Positions 11,978 to 19,925 of a stretch of DNA of 38,854 nucleotides are shown piece after piece. A program made the translations under genes and the position numbers. This stretch comes from Gammaproteobacteria bacterium (lineage in GTDB: Bacteria > Pseudomonadota > Gammaproteobacteria > Steroidobacterales > Foliamicaceae). The notes beneath the pieces were generated by a model that saw nothing but the letters and a program-made list of their open reading frames with translations, searched no databases and was not told the DNA's origin. The stretch lies in NCBI GenBank assembly GCA_009844425.1, contig VYBN01000010.1, positions 1 to 38,854 of the forward strand, given 5' to 3'. The number at the start of each line of letters is the position of its first letter. The first letter of the stretch is position 1.

Positions 11978-13662
11978 AAAAGGCCCTCGATTTCGCCCGC
12001 CTGGTTGAGATGGATGCTGTTGGCCGCAGGGACTCGGGGGAGGCCGGGCATGGTCATTATGTTGCCGCAGATGGCGACGAGAAACTCGGCGCCGCAGGAG
12101 AGGCGCACCTCGCGGACGTGGATCGTGTGGCCGGAGGGGGCGCCCTTGGCGCCGGGATCGGTCGAGAAGCTGTACTGGGTCTTCGCCATGCACACCGGGT
12201 AATGGCCGAAGCCGCACGCCTCGAACTCGGCGATCCGGGTCAGCACATCGGGCGGAGCGGTCACTTCCGCCGCGCCGTATATGTTACGGGCGATGGTCTC
12301 GATTTTCTGCCACAGCCCCATGTCATTCGGATAGAGTGGCACGAAGTCGGCGGCGCCGCTGTCCGCCACTTCCACCACCTTTCGCGCCAGTTCCTCGGCG
12401 CCGGCGCCTCCGTTCGCCCAGTGGGTGCACTCGATGGCCACGGCGCCCCGGCTCTCGCAGTATTCGCGAACCGCGGCGAGTTCGGCGCCGGTGTCCGCTG
12501 TGAAGCGGTTGACTCCAACAACCGCAGGCACGCCGAATTGGGCGATGTTGTCGAGATGGCGGCCCAGGTTCAGCAGGCCGGCGCGAACCGCGCCGGCATT
12601 CTCGGAACCGAGCTCGCCAGCGGCAACCCCGCCGTGCGTCTTGAGGGCGCGGATGGTTGCGACCACCACCGCTGCGTCCGGCCTGAGGCTCGCCTTCCGG
12701 CACTTGATATCGAAGAACTTTTCCGCCCCGAGATCCGCCCCGAACCCGGCCTCGGTGACCGTGTAGTCGGCGAGCTTGAGTCCGAGGCGGGTCGCCATTA
12801 CCGAGTTGCAGCCGTGAGCGATGTTGGCGAACGGGCCGCCATGGATGAACGCCGGATTGTTCTCGAGAGTCTGGACAAGATTCGGCATGAGCGCGTCCTT
12901 AAGCAGAACGGCCATTGCGCCATCCGCCTTGAGTTCGCGCGAATAGCGCGGCTCGCGCTCGCGGGTCTGCCCGACCACGATGTTGCCGAGCCGGCGCTCC
13001 AGGTCCGCAAGCCCTTCCGCCAGGCAGAAGATCGCCATCACCTCGGATGCGACCGTGATGTCGAAACCGGACTCGCGCGGGTACCCGTTCCCGACCCCGC
13101 CGAGCGCGATCGATACGCTGCGAAGCGCTCGGTCGTTCATGTCCACCACCCGCCCCCAGGTGTCGCGCCGAGTGTCGATCCCGAGTTTGTTCCCCCAGTG
13201 GACGTGGTTGTCCACCATCGCCGAAAGCAGGTTATGGGCGGCGCCTATGGCGTGGAAGTCGCCGGTGAAATGGAGGTTGATGCTTTCCATCGGCACGACC
13301 TGGGCGTGGCCGCCGCCTGCGGCGCCGCCCTTCATTCCGAAGCAAGGTCCAAGGCTTGGCTCCCTAAGGCAAATTGCAGCTCGCTTGCCGATGCGGTTCA
13401 GGCCGTCTCCAAGCCCCACCGCAGTCGTGGTCTTGCCCTCACCGGCTGGCGTCGGCGTGATTCCGGTCACGAGGATGAGCTTGCCGTCCGGGCGGCCGTC
13501 AAGCGAGTCGAAATAGTCGAGCCCGACCTTGGCCTTGTCGCGGCCGTAAGGGAACAGGTGTTCGTCCGGGATGCCGGCCTTGGCGCCGATCTCGCCGATC
13601 GGAAGGGTGCGCGCCGTGCGCGCTATCTCGATGTCGCTGAGCCCTTTGCCCTTGCCGCTCAT
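11974..13662 (-). CDS. fhs: Formate-tetrahydrofolate ligase (formyl-THF synthetase)
   Basis: Interconverts formate + THF + ATP and 10-formyl-THF. In methyl-oxidising bacteria it can run toward formate, making ATP. The 562-residue product is full length, with the nucleotide-binding loop [12 protein letters not shown] at about 69-80, the downstream [20 protein letters not shown] block, and a typical C-terminus ([16 protein letters not shown]). Start ATG 13662 gives [10 protein letters not shown] and has a GGGAG-type site upstream; the open frame continues to 14190 but without homology. First gene of the minus-strand arm, coupled to fdsG. The pairing with FDH suggests it supplies formate to FdsABG, i.e. 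the oxidative end of the island. Confidence 0.97.
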   Translation of the reverse strand: MSGKGKGLSDIEIARTARTLPIGEIGAKAGIPDEHLFPYGRDKAKVGLDYFDSLDGRPDGKLILVTGITPTPAGEGKTTTAVGLGDGLNRIGKRAAICLREPSLGPCFGMKGGAAGGGHAQVVPMESINLHFTGDFHAIGAAHNLLSAMVDNHVHWGNKLGIDTRRDTWGRVVDMNDRALRSVSIALGGVGNGYPRESGFDITVASEVMAIFCLAEGLADLERRLGNIVVGQTREREPRYSRELKADGAMAVLLKDALMPNLVQTLENNPAFIHGGPFANIAHGCNSVMATRLGLKLADYTVTEAGFGADLGAEKFFDIKCRKASLRPDAAVVVATIRALKTHGGVAAGELGSENAGAVRAGLLNLGRHLDNIAQFGVPAVVGVNRFTADTGAELAAVREYCESRGAVAIECTHWANGGAGAEELARKVVEVADSGAADFVPLYPNDMGLWQKIETIARNIYGAAEVTAPPDVLTRIAEFEACGFGHYPVCMAKTQYSFSTDPGAKGAPSGHTIHVREVRLSCGAEFLVAICGNIMTMPGLPRVPAANSIHLNQAGEIEGLF

Positions 13663-13943
13663 ACGCCTACTCCCGCCGACGCAGGCCGATCGCCCCGCCC
13701 AAGTCCCGCGGACGCCGCGGACCCGCGCCATTTTTGACCGGCCCTCACCCGTCGGCATGTTAGTGGATTGGCGGTTGATGCGGCAAGCCGCTGCCGCCAA
13801 CAGCCCCCGGCGCTGCAGCTGTCCGAGCGTGCGCAGGCGGCAAAAACTGCTATGCTGCCTGCCATTCAGACCCTTCATCTCAACCCCTTGGCGCCCCAAC
13901 ATCACCCGAGCGTGCAGATGCCCGATCATCAGCGTTCGGCCGC
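13663..13943. promoter_or_regulatory. Divergent control region between fhs-fds and mttB arms, with a nested hairpin
   Basis: This 281-base gap is the only place from which both arms of the C1 island can start, so it must hold two outward promoters and probably an operator. A nested hairpin lies at 13768-13800: outer stem TTGGCGG/CCGCCAA, inner stem GCGGC/GCCGC with an AA loop. It could be an operator or mRNA structure. A TTGACC at about 13737 has only a poor -10 partner (TGTTAG), so no promoter is claimed. No gene is seen in the gap and no regulator gene lies nearby. Confidence 0.5.
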
Positions 13944-15515
13944 ATGGCGGACATGAGCAGCCGTCCGGGGGATAGGCGGAACCACGGCCGGAAACGGCGC
14001 GCGGGCCGCGCCGCGAAGCTCGACGCGCGCCGGCGCAGAGCCGCTGATGAGGTCCCGGCCTGGATCGATCGCAGCATTCCGTTTTTCGAGCTTCTTGATG
14101 CCGAAGCGCTGGAGTTGATCGAGCACAACGCCGGCACGGTCCTCGAGGAAATCGGCATTGAGTTCCGTGGATTCCCGCCCGCGCTCGCACTTCTCAAGAA
14201 TGCTGGCGCCGATGTGGACGGCGAGCGCGTGCGGTTTCCGCGTGGCATGTGCCGGTCGCTGGTCCGGGCCACCGCGCCGCGCGAGTACAGGCAGCATGCC
14301 CGCAATCCGAGGCGCTCCACGATCATTGGCGGTGCGCGCACCGTGCTGGTTCCCGCCTACGGACCACCGTTCGTGCACGATCTCGACCGGGGGCGCCGCT
14401 ACGCGACGCTTGAGGACTTTCACAACTTCGTCAAGCTCGCGTTCATGAGCCCCGGGCTCCACCATTCCGGCGGCACGATCTGCGAGCCTGTGGATGTGCC
14501 CGTCAACAAGCGTCACTTCGACATGGTTTACAGCCACATCCGCTACAGCGACAAGCCGTTCATGGGTTCGGTCACGCATCCTCAGCGCGCCGAAGACACG
14601 CTGGCCATGGCGGGAATCGTGTTCGGGGAGGACTTTGTGGCCAACAACACCGTGCTGACCAGCCTGATCAACGCCAATTCGCCCTTGTGCTTTGATGCCA
14701 CCATGCTCGGCGCAGCAACGGTTTACGCCGAAAACAATCAGGCGACGGTCATCTCGCCGTTCCTGCTGGCGGGAGCGATGTCGCCGGTGACGGCGGCGGG
14801 CGCGCTGGCCCAGATCCTGGCCGAGGCGCTGGCCGGCATGGCCTACGTTCAGCTCGTTCGCCCCGGCGCCCCCGTGGTGTTCGGTTCGTTTGCATCCGCG
14901 TTGTCGATGCAGTCGGGAGCGCCGACCTTCGGCGGCCCGGAACCCAGCCTGGTCCTCTACGGGGCGGGACAACTGGCGCGCCGCCTGGGCGTGCCCTTTC
15001 GAAGCGGTGGCGGTTTGTGCGCATCGAAGATTCCCGATGCCCAGGCGGCTTACGAGTCCGCCAACACGCTGCAGACGGCGGCGATGGCCGGCGTGAACTT
15101 CATGCTGCACGCGGCCGGCTGGCTCGAGGGCGGCCTGTCGATGGGCTACGAAAAGTTCATACTCGACGCCGATCAGGCGAATATGATTGCAGTGCTGCTG
15201 CAGGGGGTGGATATGTCGGAGAACGGACAGGCCATGAATGCGCTGCGCGAGGTGGGCCCCGGCTCGCATTTTCTTGGCGCCGCGCACACCCGGGCCAACT
15301 TCAAGACCGCGTTTTACCGTTCCGCAGTCGCGGACAACAACAGTTTCGAGCAATGGCAGCAGGACGGCTCGCTTGATGCCGCCCAACGCGCCAATAAGAT
15401 ATGGAAACGAATGCTCAAGGAGTACGAGGCGCCGCCGCTCGATCCGGCCATCGACGAGGCGCTGCTGGAGTTCATCCGGCGGCGCAAATCCGAGTTCGAG
15501 GACCGGGACTACTGA
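13944..15515 (+). CDS. MttB-superfamily (trimethylamine methyltransferase-like) protein without pyrrolysine
   Basis: MttB-superfamily enzymes move a methyl group from a quaternary or tertiary amine to a corrinoid protein. The 523-residue product shows the superfamily pattern: LEEIGIEF near the N-terminus, [13 protein letters not shown] and [13 protein letters not shown] in the barrel, [19 protein letters not shown], then [18 protein letters not shown]. The frame has no internal TAG, so this is a non-pyrrolysine member, like MtgB glycine betaine methyltransferase, rather than a true trimethylamine enzyme. The first 35 residues are Arg-rich and not conserved; ATG 13953 is an alternative start. 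It heads the plus arm followed by DUF1638, MetV, MetF and the corrinoid activator, so it probably provides methyl groups for oxidation. The substrate is not determinable; an N-methyl compound such as glycine betaine or proline betaine is likely. Confidence 0.9.
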   Translation: MADMSSRPGDRRNHGRKRRAGRAAKLDARRRRAADEVPAWIDRSIPFFELLDAEALELIEHNAGTVLEEIGIEFRGFPPALALLKNAGADVDGERVRFPRGMCRSLVRATAPREYRQHARNPRRSTIIGGARTVLVPAYGPPFVHDLDRGRRYATLEDFHNFVKLAFMSPGLHHSGGTICEPVDVPVNKRHFDMVYSHIRYSDKPFMGSVTHPQRAEDTLAMAGIVFGEDFVANNTVLTSLINANSPLCFDATMLGAATVYAENNQATVISPFLLAGAMSPVTAAGALAQILAEALAGMAYVQLVRPGAPVVFGSFASALSMQSGAPTFGGPEPSLVLYGAGQLARRLGVPFRSGGGLCASKIPDAQAAYESANTLQTAAMAGVNFMLHAAGWLEGGLSMGYEKFILDADQANMIAVLLQGVDMSENGQAMNALREVGPGSHFLGAAHTRANFKTAFYRSAVADNNSFEQWQQDGSLDAAQRANKIWKRMLKEYEAPPLDPAIDEALLEFIRRRKSEFEDRDY

Positions 15516-15557
15516 TGTTCGGAGAACATTGGAGCTTGCCGCCCGCCAGGCGGGCGG
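15515..15557 (+). promoter_or_regulatory. Two consecutive stem-loops in the mttB-DUF1638 spacer
   Basis: Starting on the last base of the mttB stop is ATGTTC-GGA-GAACAT (15515-15529). It is followed by a very GC-rich palindrome, CCGCCCGCC and GGCGGGCGG around a single A (15539-15557). There is no T run, so full termination is unlikely. Such structures inside operons often protect the upstream message or attenuate readthrough, which would allow more MttB than downstream enzymes. The structure is seen; the role is inferred. Confidence 0.5.
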
Positions 15558-15578
15558 GCCGCGCGGGAGCAGGCGGGC

Positions 15579-16244
15579 ATGCCTGAGCCGATTCTGGTCA
15601 TCGCCTGCGGCGCGCTCTCGCGCGAGATCGATGCGCTCAGGCGGCTATGGGGCTGGAGCCACCTGCACCTTAAGTGCCTTCCCGCCGAACTCCACAACCG
15701 CCCGGCGGAGATTCCGGGACGCCTTCGCCGGATGATTCGCAGGCACCGCGCAGCGTACGACGAGATCTTCGTCGCCTACGCCGATTGCGGCACCGCCGGC
15801 GGCATCGACCGGGTGCTGGCCGAGGAAGGCGCCGAGCGGCTGGAAGGCGCGCACTGCTATGAGTTCTTCGCCGGCCGCCAGCGCTTCGCCGAGCTTGCCG
15901 CGGCGGAGCCCGGCACGTTCTACCTGACCGACTTCCTGGCGCGCCATTTCGACCGGCTCGTGATCAGGCCGCTGGGCCTGGATCGGCATCCGGAACTTCG
16001 CGGCGCCTATTTCGGACATTACCGCAGGCTCGTATATCTTTCGCAAACGGAAGACGCGCGTCTGCTCGACTCCGCCGTCCGGGCCGCCGCGCGTCTCGAA
16101 CTGGAATTCGAGCATGTGCGCTGCGGTTACGGCGAACTTGAGACCGGCCTGGCGGCGCGCTTCGAGCAGGCGTTTACGCAGGAGCGGCTGAGGGCGTCGA
16201 TCGGCAGTCACGGCGCCGACGCCGAAGGCGCCAAGGGCGCCTAG
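15579..16244 (+). CDS. DUF1638 domain protein linked to corrinoid methyl transfer
   Basis: A 221-residue protein of the DUF1638 family: N-terminal LVIACGALSREI, then AYDEIFVAYADCGTAGGIDRVL near residues 55-85, HCYEFFAGRQRF and GTFYLTDFLARHFDRLV. The conserved Cys in ACGAL and ADCGT and the His/Tyr in HCYEFF could bind metal or a cofactor. The function is not established. In other genomes DUF1638 genes recur next to MttB-type methyltransferases, MetV/MetF and ASKHA activators, as here, so a role in handling the methyl-corrinoid or the methyl transfer step is a reasonable inference. It is 63 bases downstream of mttB and only 6 bases before metV. Confidence 0.85.
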   Translation: MPEPILVIACGALSREIDALRRLWGWSHLHLKCLPAELHNRPAEIPGRLRRMIRRHRAAYDEIFVAYADCGTAGGIDRVLAEEGAERLEGAHCYEFFAGRQRFAELAAAEPGTFYLTDFLARHFDRLVIRPLGLDRHPELRGAYFGHYRRLVYLSQTEDARLLDSAVRAAARLELEFEHVRCGYGELETGLAARFEQAFTQERLRASIGSHGADAEGAKGA

Positions 16245-16250
16245 CGAGGG

Positions 16251-16763
16251 ATGGGCGGCGTTTCCGCCACGCATTCCGCCAAGGAGCGGGCCGTAAGGCA
16301 CCGAATGCGGCGCTGGTCGGTGCGCAACGCGCGCGGTCTCAAAAAACTCTATTCCGCCATCGAGCAGATCCTGGTCTGGTGCCACCCGCTGTTGCGGCGC
16401 ATCGGTTTCGCGCGGCTCGACAAGCCGTTCATGAAGGTCGAGTCGCTCACCAAGGGCTTCCTGCTGGACTCGCAGAACTGCGGCCAGTGCATCGTTGGTT
16501 TCACCGGGCTTTCGTGCCCGATGAACTGCCCGAAGAAGATGCGCAACGGCCCCTGCGGCGGCGTCCGCCCCGACGGCAACTGCGAAGTAAAGCCTGAAAT
16601 GCCATGCGTCTGGGTGCTCGCGTGGGAAGGCAACCAGCGCTTGCGCGAAGAGGAAATCCCGCTGCAGGTCGTGCAGCCGCCCGTGGACCACCAGTTGATC
16701 GGCCGGTCGGCGTGGCTGCGCGAGGTGCGGATCCTGGTCGAGGGCGATAACCGTGCAGTTTGA
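16251..16763 (+). CDS. metV: MetV-like protein (methylenetetrahydrofolate reductase C-terminal domain family)
   Basis: A 170-residue protein of the MTHFR C-terminal family, which partners MetF in acetogens (MetV of Moorella) and in many methyl-utilising bacteria. Seven cysteines lie in the conserved core: C77 and C80 (NCGQC), C89, C93 (SCPMNCPKKM), C102 (GPCGG), C111 and C119, suited to binding Zn or an Fe-S cluster. The N-terminal 60 residues are basic and helical. Its stop overlaps the metF start by 11 bases, so MetV and MetF are probably made as a complex. Metal content and direct contact with MetF are inferred from the family. Confidence 0.88.
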   Translation: MGGVSATHSAKERAVRHRMRRWSVRNARGLKKLYSAIEQILVWCHPLLRRIGFARLDKPFMKVESLTKGFLLDSQNCGQCIVGFTGLSCPMNCPKKMRNGPCGGVRPDGNCEVKPEMPCVWVLAWEGNQRLREEEIPLQVVQPPVDHQLIGRSAWLREVRILVEGDNRAV

Positions 16764-17823
16764 AGACGAGCCTCTGGTGCCCGGCGATCCGCTGCCGATC
16801 CGGCCCGGGCACTCCTCGTTTGGCCGGTTCGAGCGCGTTCTGCGGGCCGGCGGCTTCGCGGTGACCGCCGAGATTGCGCCGCCCGATTCGGCCAATCCGG
16901 CCGAAGTCTATGAGCGCGCCGCGCTGTTCGACGGCTACGTGGATGCGATGAACGCCACCGACGGCTCGGGCGCCAACTGCCACATGTCCAGCGTCGGCAT
17001 GTGTTCGCTGCTGTGCCGGCGCGGCTACGCGATGGTCATGCAGGTTTCGGCCCGGGACCGCAACCGGATCGCCATCCAGGGCGACGTGCTCGGCGCGGCG
17101 GCCATGGGCGTGGCCAGTTTCCTGTGCCTGACCGGCGACGGCGTGGACGTGGGCGATCATCCGCAGGCCAAGCCCGTATTCGACCTTGACTGCATGTCGA
17201 TGCTGAGCATGATTCGCCGCATGCGGGACGAATCGCGGTTTTTGAGCGGGCGCAAGCTGACCGAGCCGCCGCGGGTGTTCATCGGCGCCGCAGCGAACCC
17301 GTTCGCGCCGCCGCTGGACTACCGTCCGCTCCGGCTGGCGAAGAAGGCTGCCGCCGGCGCGCAATTTGTGCAGACGCAGTACTGTTTCGACATCGACGCG
17401 TTCGGACGCTACATGGCGGCGGTGCGCGACGCCGGCACTCACGAGAAGGTCTTCATCCTGGCCGGTGCGGGGCCGCTGGCGTCAGCCCGTTCAGCCGAAT
17501 GGATTCGCTCCAACGTGCCCGGCATTCATATTCCCGATGCCGTCATCCGCCGGCTGAAGGGCGCGCAGAACCAGCAGCGCGAAGGGGTGAATATCTGCAT
17601 CGACATGATTCACCGGATCAGGGAGATCGAGGGCGTGCGCGGCGTTCACATCATGGCCTACCGCCAGGAGCACCGGGTTGCGGAAATCGTCGAGCGCTCC
17701 GGCGTGCTGGACGGCCGCCGGCCCTGGCAGCCGTCCGTGGACTGGAATAGCGCCGCATGGGATCAAGGTCACGCCAAGGCGCCCGGCACGCCAGCCGGTC
17801 AGCCAATGGACAAAGCCTCGTGA
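16753..17823 (+). CDS. metF: Methylenetetrahydrofolate reductase MetF
   Basis: FAD-dependent TIM-barrel enzyme interconverting 5-methyl-THF and 5,10-methylene-THF. The 356-residue product shows the catalytic Glu in TAEIAPP (E40), the FAD-side aspartate in CLTGDG (D129), RNRIAIQGDVLGAA, and the substrate-side QTQYCFD stretch. It starts at GTG 16753 inside the end of metV. It is longer than the roughly 290-residue E. coli enzyme, with about 30 extra N-terminal residues. In this context it would run in the oxidative direction, feeding methyl groups released by MttB into methylene-THF. The MetV partner suggests an electron acceptor other than NAD(P)H may be used. A methionine-synthesis role is possible but less likely given the neighbours. 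Confidence 0.95.
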   Translation: MQFEDEPLVPGDPLPIRPGHSSFGRFERVLRAGGFAVTAEIAPPDSANPAEVYERAALFDGYVDAMNATDGSGANCHMSSVGMCSLLCRRGYAMVMQVSARDRNRIAIQGDVLGAAAMGVASFLCLTGDGVDVGDHPQAKPVFDLDCMSMLSMIRRMRDESRFLSGRKLTEPPRVFIGAAANPFAPPLDYRPLRLAKKAAAGAQFVQTQYCFDIDAFGRYMAAVRDAGTHEKVFILAGAGPLASARSAEWIRSNVPGIHIPDAVIRRLKGAQNQQREGVNICIDMIHRIREIEGVRGVHIMAYRQEHRVAEIVERSGVLDGRRPWQPSVDWNSAAWDQGHAKAPGTPAGQPMDKAS

Positions 17824-17874
17824 CGGCTACGGACGCCGCTTCGCCTCCCCGGGCGCCCGGCGGGAGGAACTGAC

Positions 17875-19884
17875 GTGGCCGGCAAGGACGCGAGGATCGT
17901 GTTCACGCCCTCCGGGCGCCGCGGCTCTTTCCCGCGGGGCACGCGCCTGCTGGACGCCGCCCGCAGCATCGGCGTGGATGTGGATTCGGTTTGCGGCGGC
18001 CGCGGGCTATGCGGCCGCTGCCGCATCGTCTGCATGGACGGCGACTTCGCCAAGCACGCGATCAAGTCCCGTCCGGCGCACCTTTCCGCGCTCAACGAGA
18101 CCGAGGCGCGCTACAGCGAGCGCCGCCTGGAGCTTGCGAAAAACCATCGCCTGAGCTGCCAGGCGGAGATCCGGGGCGATCTCGTCATCGATGTGCCCCC
18201 CGAGAGCCAGATGCATCGCCAGGTGATCCGCAAGGATGCCGAGCACCGCGAGATCAAGCTCGATCCGGCCACGCGCGCTTACCACGTCGAGGTGCAGCCC
18301 GCCGATCTGCTTGAAGCGAGCGGCGATCTGCAGCGCCTATGCGACGCCCTGGCCTGGGAGTGGCACCTGGCCGACCTGGCGTGCGACCCTGTCATTCTGC
18401 CGGGATTGCAGCCCGCGCTGCGGGACGGCGACTGGCGGGTGACCGCGGCGGTGCACCGGCAATCCACAGTCGTCGCCGTCTGGCCCGGCTTCAAGCCCAG
18501 CGTCCATGGCGTCGCGCTCGACATCGGTTCGACGACGATTGCCGCCCACCTCGTGAATCTGACAACCGGCGCCGTGCTGGCCACCGGTGGCATCATGAAC
18601 CCGCAGATTCGCTTCGGCGAGGACCTGATGAGCCGGGTTTCTTACGTGATGATGCATCCGGAAGGCGTCGCCGAACTGACGCAGGCCGTTCGTCAGGGCG
18701 TGAACGACCTCATCGGCGACGTTTGCAGCCGGGCCGGCATGGACGAAGCGGACATCGTCGAACTGACGGTTGTCGGCAATCCGATCATGCACCACCTGTT
18801 TCTGGGGCTCGACCCGCGCGAACTCGGCGGCGCCCCTTTTGCGCTGGCTGTCGATACCGCGCTCGATCTCAAGGCTCGCGATATCGGCATCGGGATCCAT
18901 CCCGGCGCCAATGTCTATTCGCTGCCGTGCATAGCCGGGCACGTGGGCGCCGACGCAGCCGGCATGGTGCTGGCCGAGGAGCCGCACCTTCTGGAGGAGG
19001 TTTCGCTGGTGGTGGACGTGGGCACCAACGCCGAGATTGTGCTCGGCAACCGCGACCGGCTGCTGGCCTGCTCCAGTCCTACCGGCCCTGCCTTCGAGGG
19101 GGCGCAGATTTCCGCCGGCCAGCGCGCCACGCCCGGCGCCATTGAGCGCGTGCGCATTGATGCGGAGACCTTGGAGCCGCGCTTCAGCATCATCGGCTCG
19201 GAACTCTGGTCGGACGACCCGGGCTTCGGGGAAGCCGCCGAGGCATCGGGAGTTACGGGCATCTGCGGCTCCGGCATCATCGAGGTCATTGCAGAGATGT
19301 ATCTGGCCGGAATCATCAACGGGGATGGCGTCATCGACGGCTCGCGGGCTACCCGCACTGAACGTATCATCGCCGACGGCCGGACTTTCTCGTACCTGCT
19401 GCACGATGGCCCGCAACGCATCGTCATCACCCAGAACGATGTGCGCCAGGTGCAGCTCGCCAAGGCGGCGCTGTACGCAGGCGTCCGGTTGCTCCAGGAC
19501 CGCGCCGGCTTCGATGGGATCTACCGCATCCGGCTGGCCGGGGCGTTCGGTTCGCACATTGATCCGAAATACGCGATGGTCCTGGGGCTGATTCCCGACT
19601 GCGACCTCAACCGGGTCGAGTCGGCCGGCAACGCCGCGGGCATGGGGGCGCTGATCGCCCTGCTGAACGTGCCCGCCCGTGCGGAAATCGAGGCTGCAGT
19701 GCGCGGCATCGAGAAGATCGAAACAGCGGTGGAACCTAAGTTCCAGGAATACTTCGTGGACGCCATGGCGATCCCGAACAGGCAGGACGCCTTTCCGAGG
19801 CTGTTCTCGGTGGTTGACAAGCCTGCCGCCAAGCCACCTTCCGCCGGCGCTCGAGCGGGCCGCCGCCGCGCCAAGGCACTCTGA
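17875..19884 (+). CDS. Ferredoxin-ASKHA protein, reductive activator of corrinoid proteins (RamA/RACE-like)
   Basis: A 669-residue protein with a plant-type [2Fe-2S] ferredoxin domain at the N-terminus (C40, C46, C49, distal C95; motif CGGRGLCGRC) and a C-terminal ASKHA domain (DUF4445). The ASKHA nucleotide motifs are visible: VALDIGSTTIAAHL near 210, VVDVGTNAEIVLG, SSPTGPAFEGAQIS and GICGSGIIEVIAE. These proteins use ATP to return inactive Co(II) corrinoid to Co(I) during methyl transfer. Its presence implies that a corrinoid protein works with MttB, although none is encoded in the window. GTG 17875 is chosen because GGGAGGA lies 6 bases upstream. It follows metF by 51 bases. Confidence 0.92.
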   Translation: MAGKDARIVFTPSGRRGSFPRGTRLLDAARSIGVDVDSVCGGRGLCGRCRIVCMDGDFAKHAIKSRPAHLSALNETEARYSERRLELAKNHRLSCQAEIRGDLVIDVPPESQMHRQVIRKDAEHREIKLDPATRAYHVEVQPADLLEASGDLQRLCDALAWEWHLADLACDPVILPGLQPALRDGDWRVTAAVHRQSTVVAVWPGFKPSVHGVALDIGSTTIAAHLVNLTTGAVLATGGIMNPQIRFGEDLMSRVSYVMMHPEGVAELTQAVRQGVNDLIGDVCSRAGMDEADIVELTVVGNPIMHHLFLGLDPRELGGAPFALAVDTALDLKARDIGIGIHPGANVYSLPCIAGHVGADAAGMVLAEEPHLLEEVSLVVDVGTNAEIVLGNRDRLLACSSPTGPAFEGAQISAGQRATPGAIERVRIDAETLEPRFSIIGSELWSDDPGFGEAAEASGVTGICGSGIIEVIAEMYLAGIINGDGVIDGSRATRTERIIADGRTFSYLLHDGPQRIVITQNDVRQVQLAKAALYAGVRLLQDRAGFDGIYRIRLAGAFGSHIDPKYAMVLGLIPDCDLNRVESAGNAAGMGALIALLNVPARAEIEAAVRGIEKIETAVEPKFQEYFVDAMAIPNRQDAFPRLFSVVDKPAAKPPSAGARAGRRRAKAL

Positions 19885-19925
19885 CGCCGGCCGGTGCGGA
19901 CTATCCTCCAGGACGGGATACGCAG

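Noticed and set aside
10244..12202. 652-codon plus-strand open frame opposite fdsB and fdsG
   Set aside because: It spans two genes whose iron-sulfur and FMN motifs are unmistakable on the minus strand, and the antisense protein shows no domain.
11978..12217. N-terminal extension of fdsG into fhs
   Set aside because: The extra 80 residues are Arg/Pro-rich antisense-like sequence overlapping fhs coding in another frame; family length fits the TTG start at 11977.
11956..13737. Long plus-strand open frame opposite fhs
   Set aside because: Antisense of the highly conserved formate-THF ligase; no recognisable protein features.
13663..14190. N-terminal extension of fhs up to 14190
   Set aside because: The frame stays open, but homology starts only at MSGKGKG (13662), which has its own ribosome binding site. 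The extension would run into the divergent mttB gene.
13929..15386. 485-codon minus-strand open frame opposite mttB
   Set aside because: Shadow of the MttB-superfamily gene; Arg/His-rich with no motif.
13944..15515. Pyrrolysine codon in the MttB-like gene
   Set aside because: No TAG occurs in frame between start and stop, and no pyl genes are in the window.
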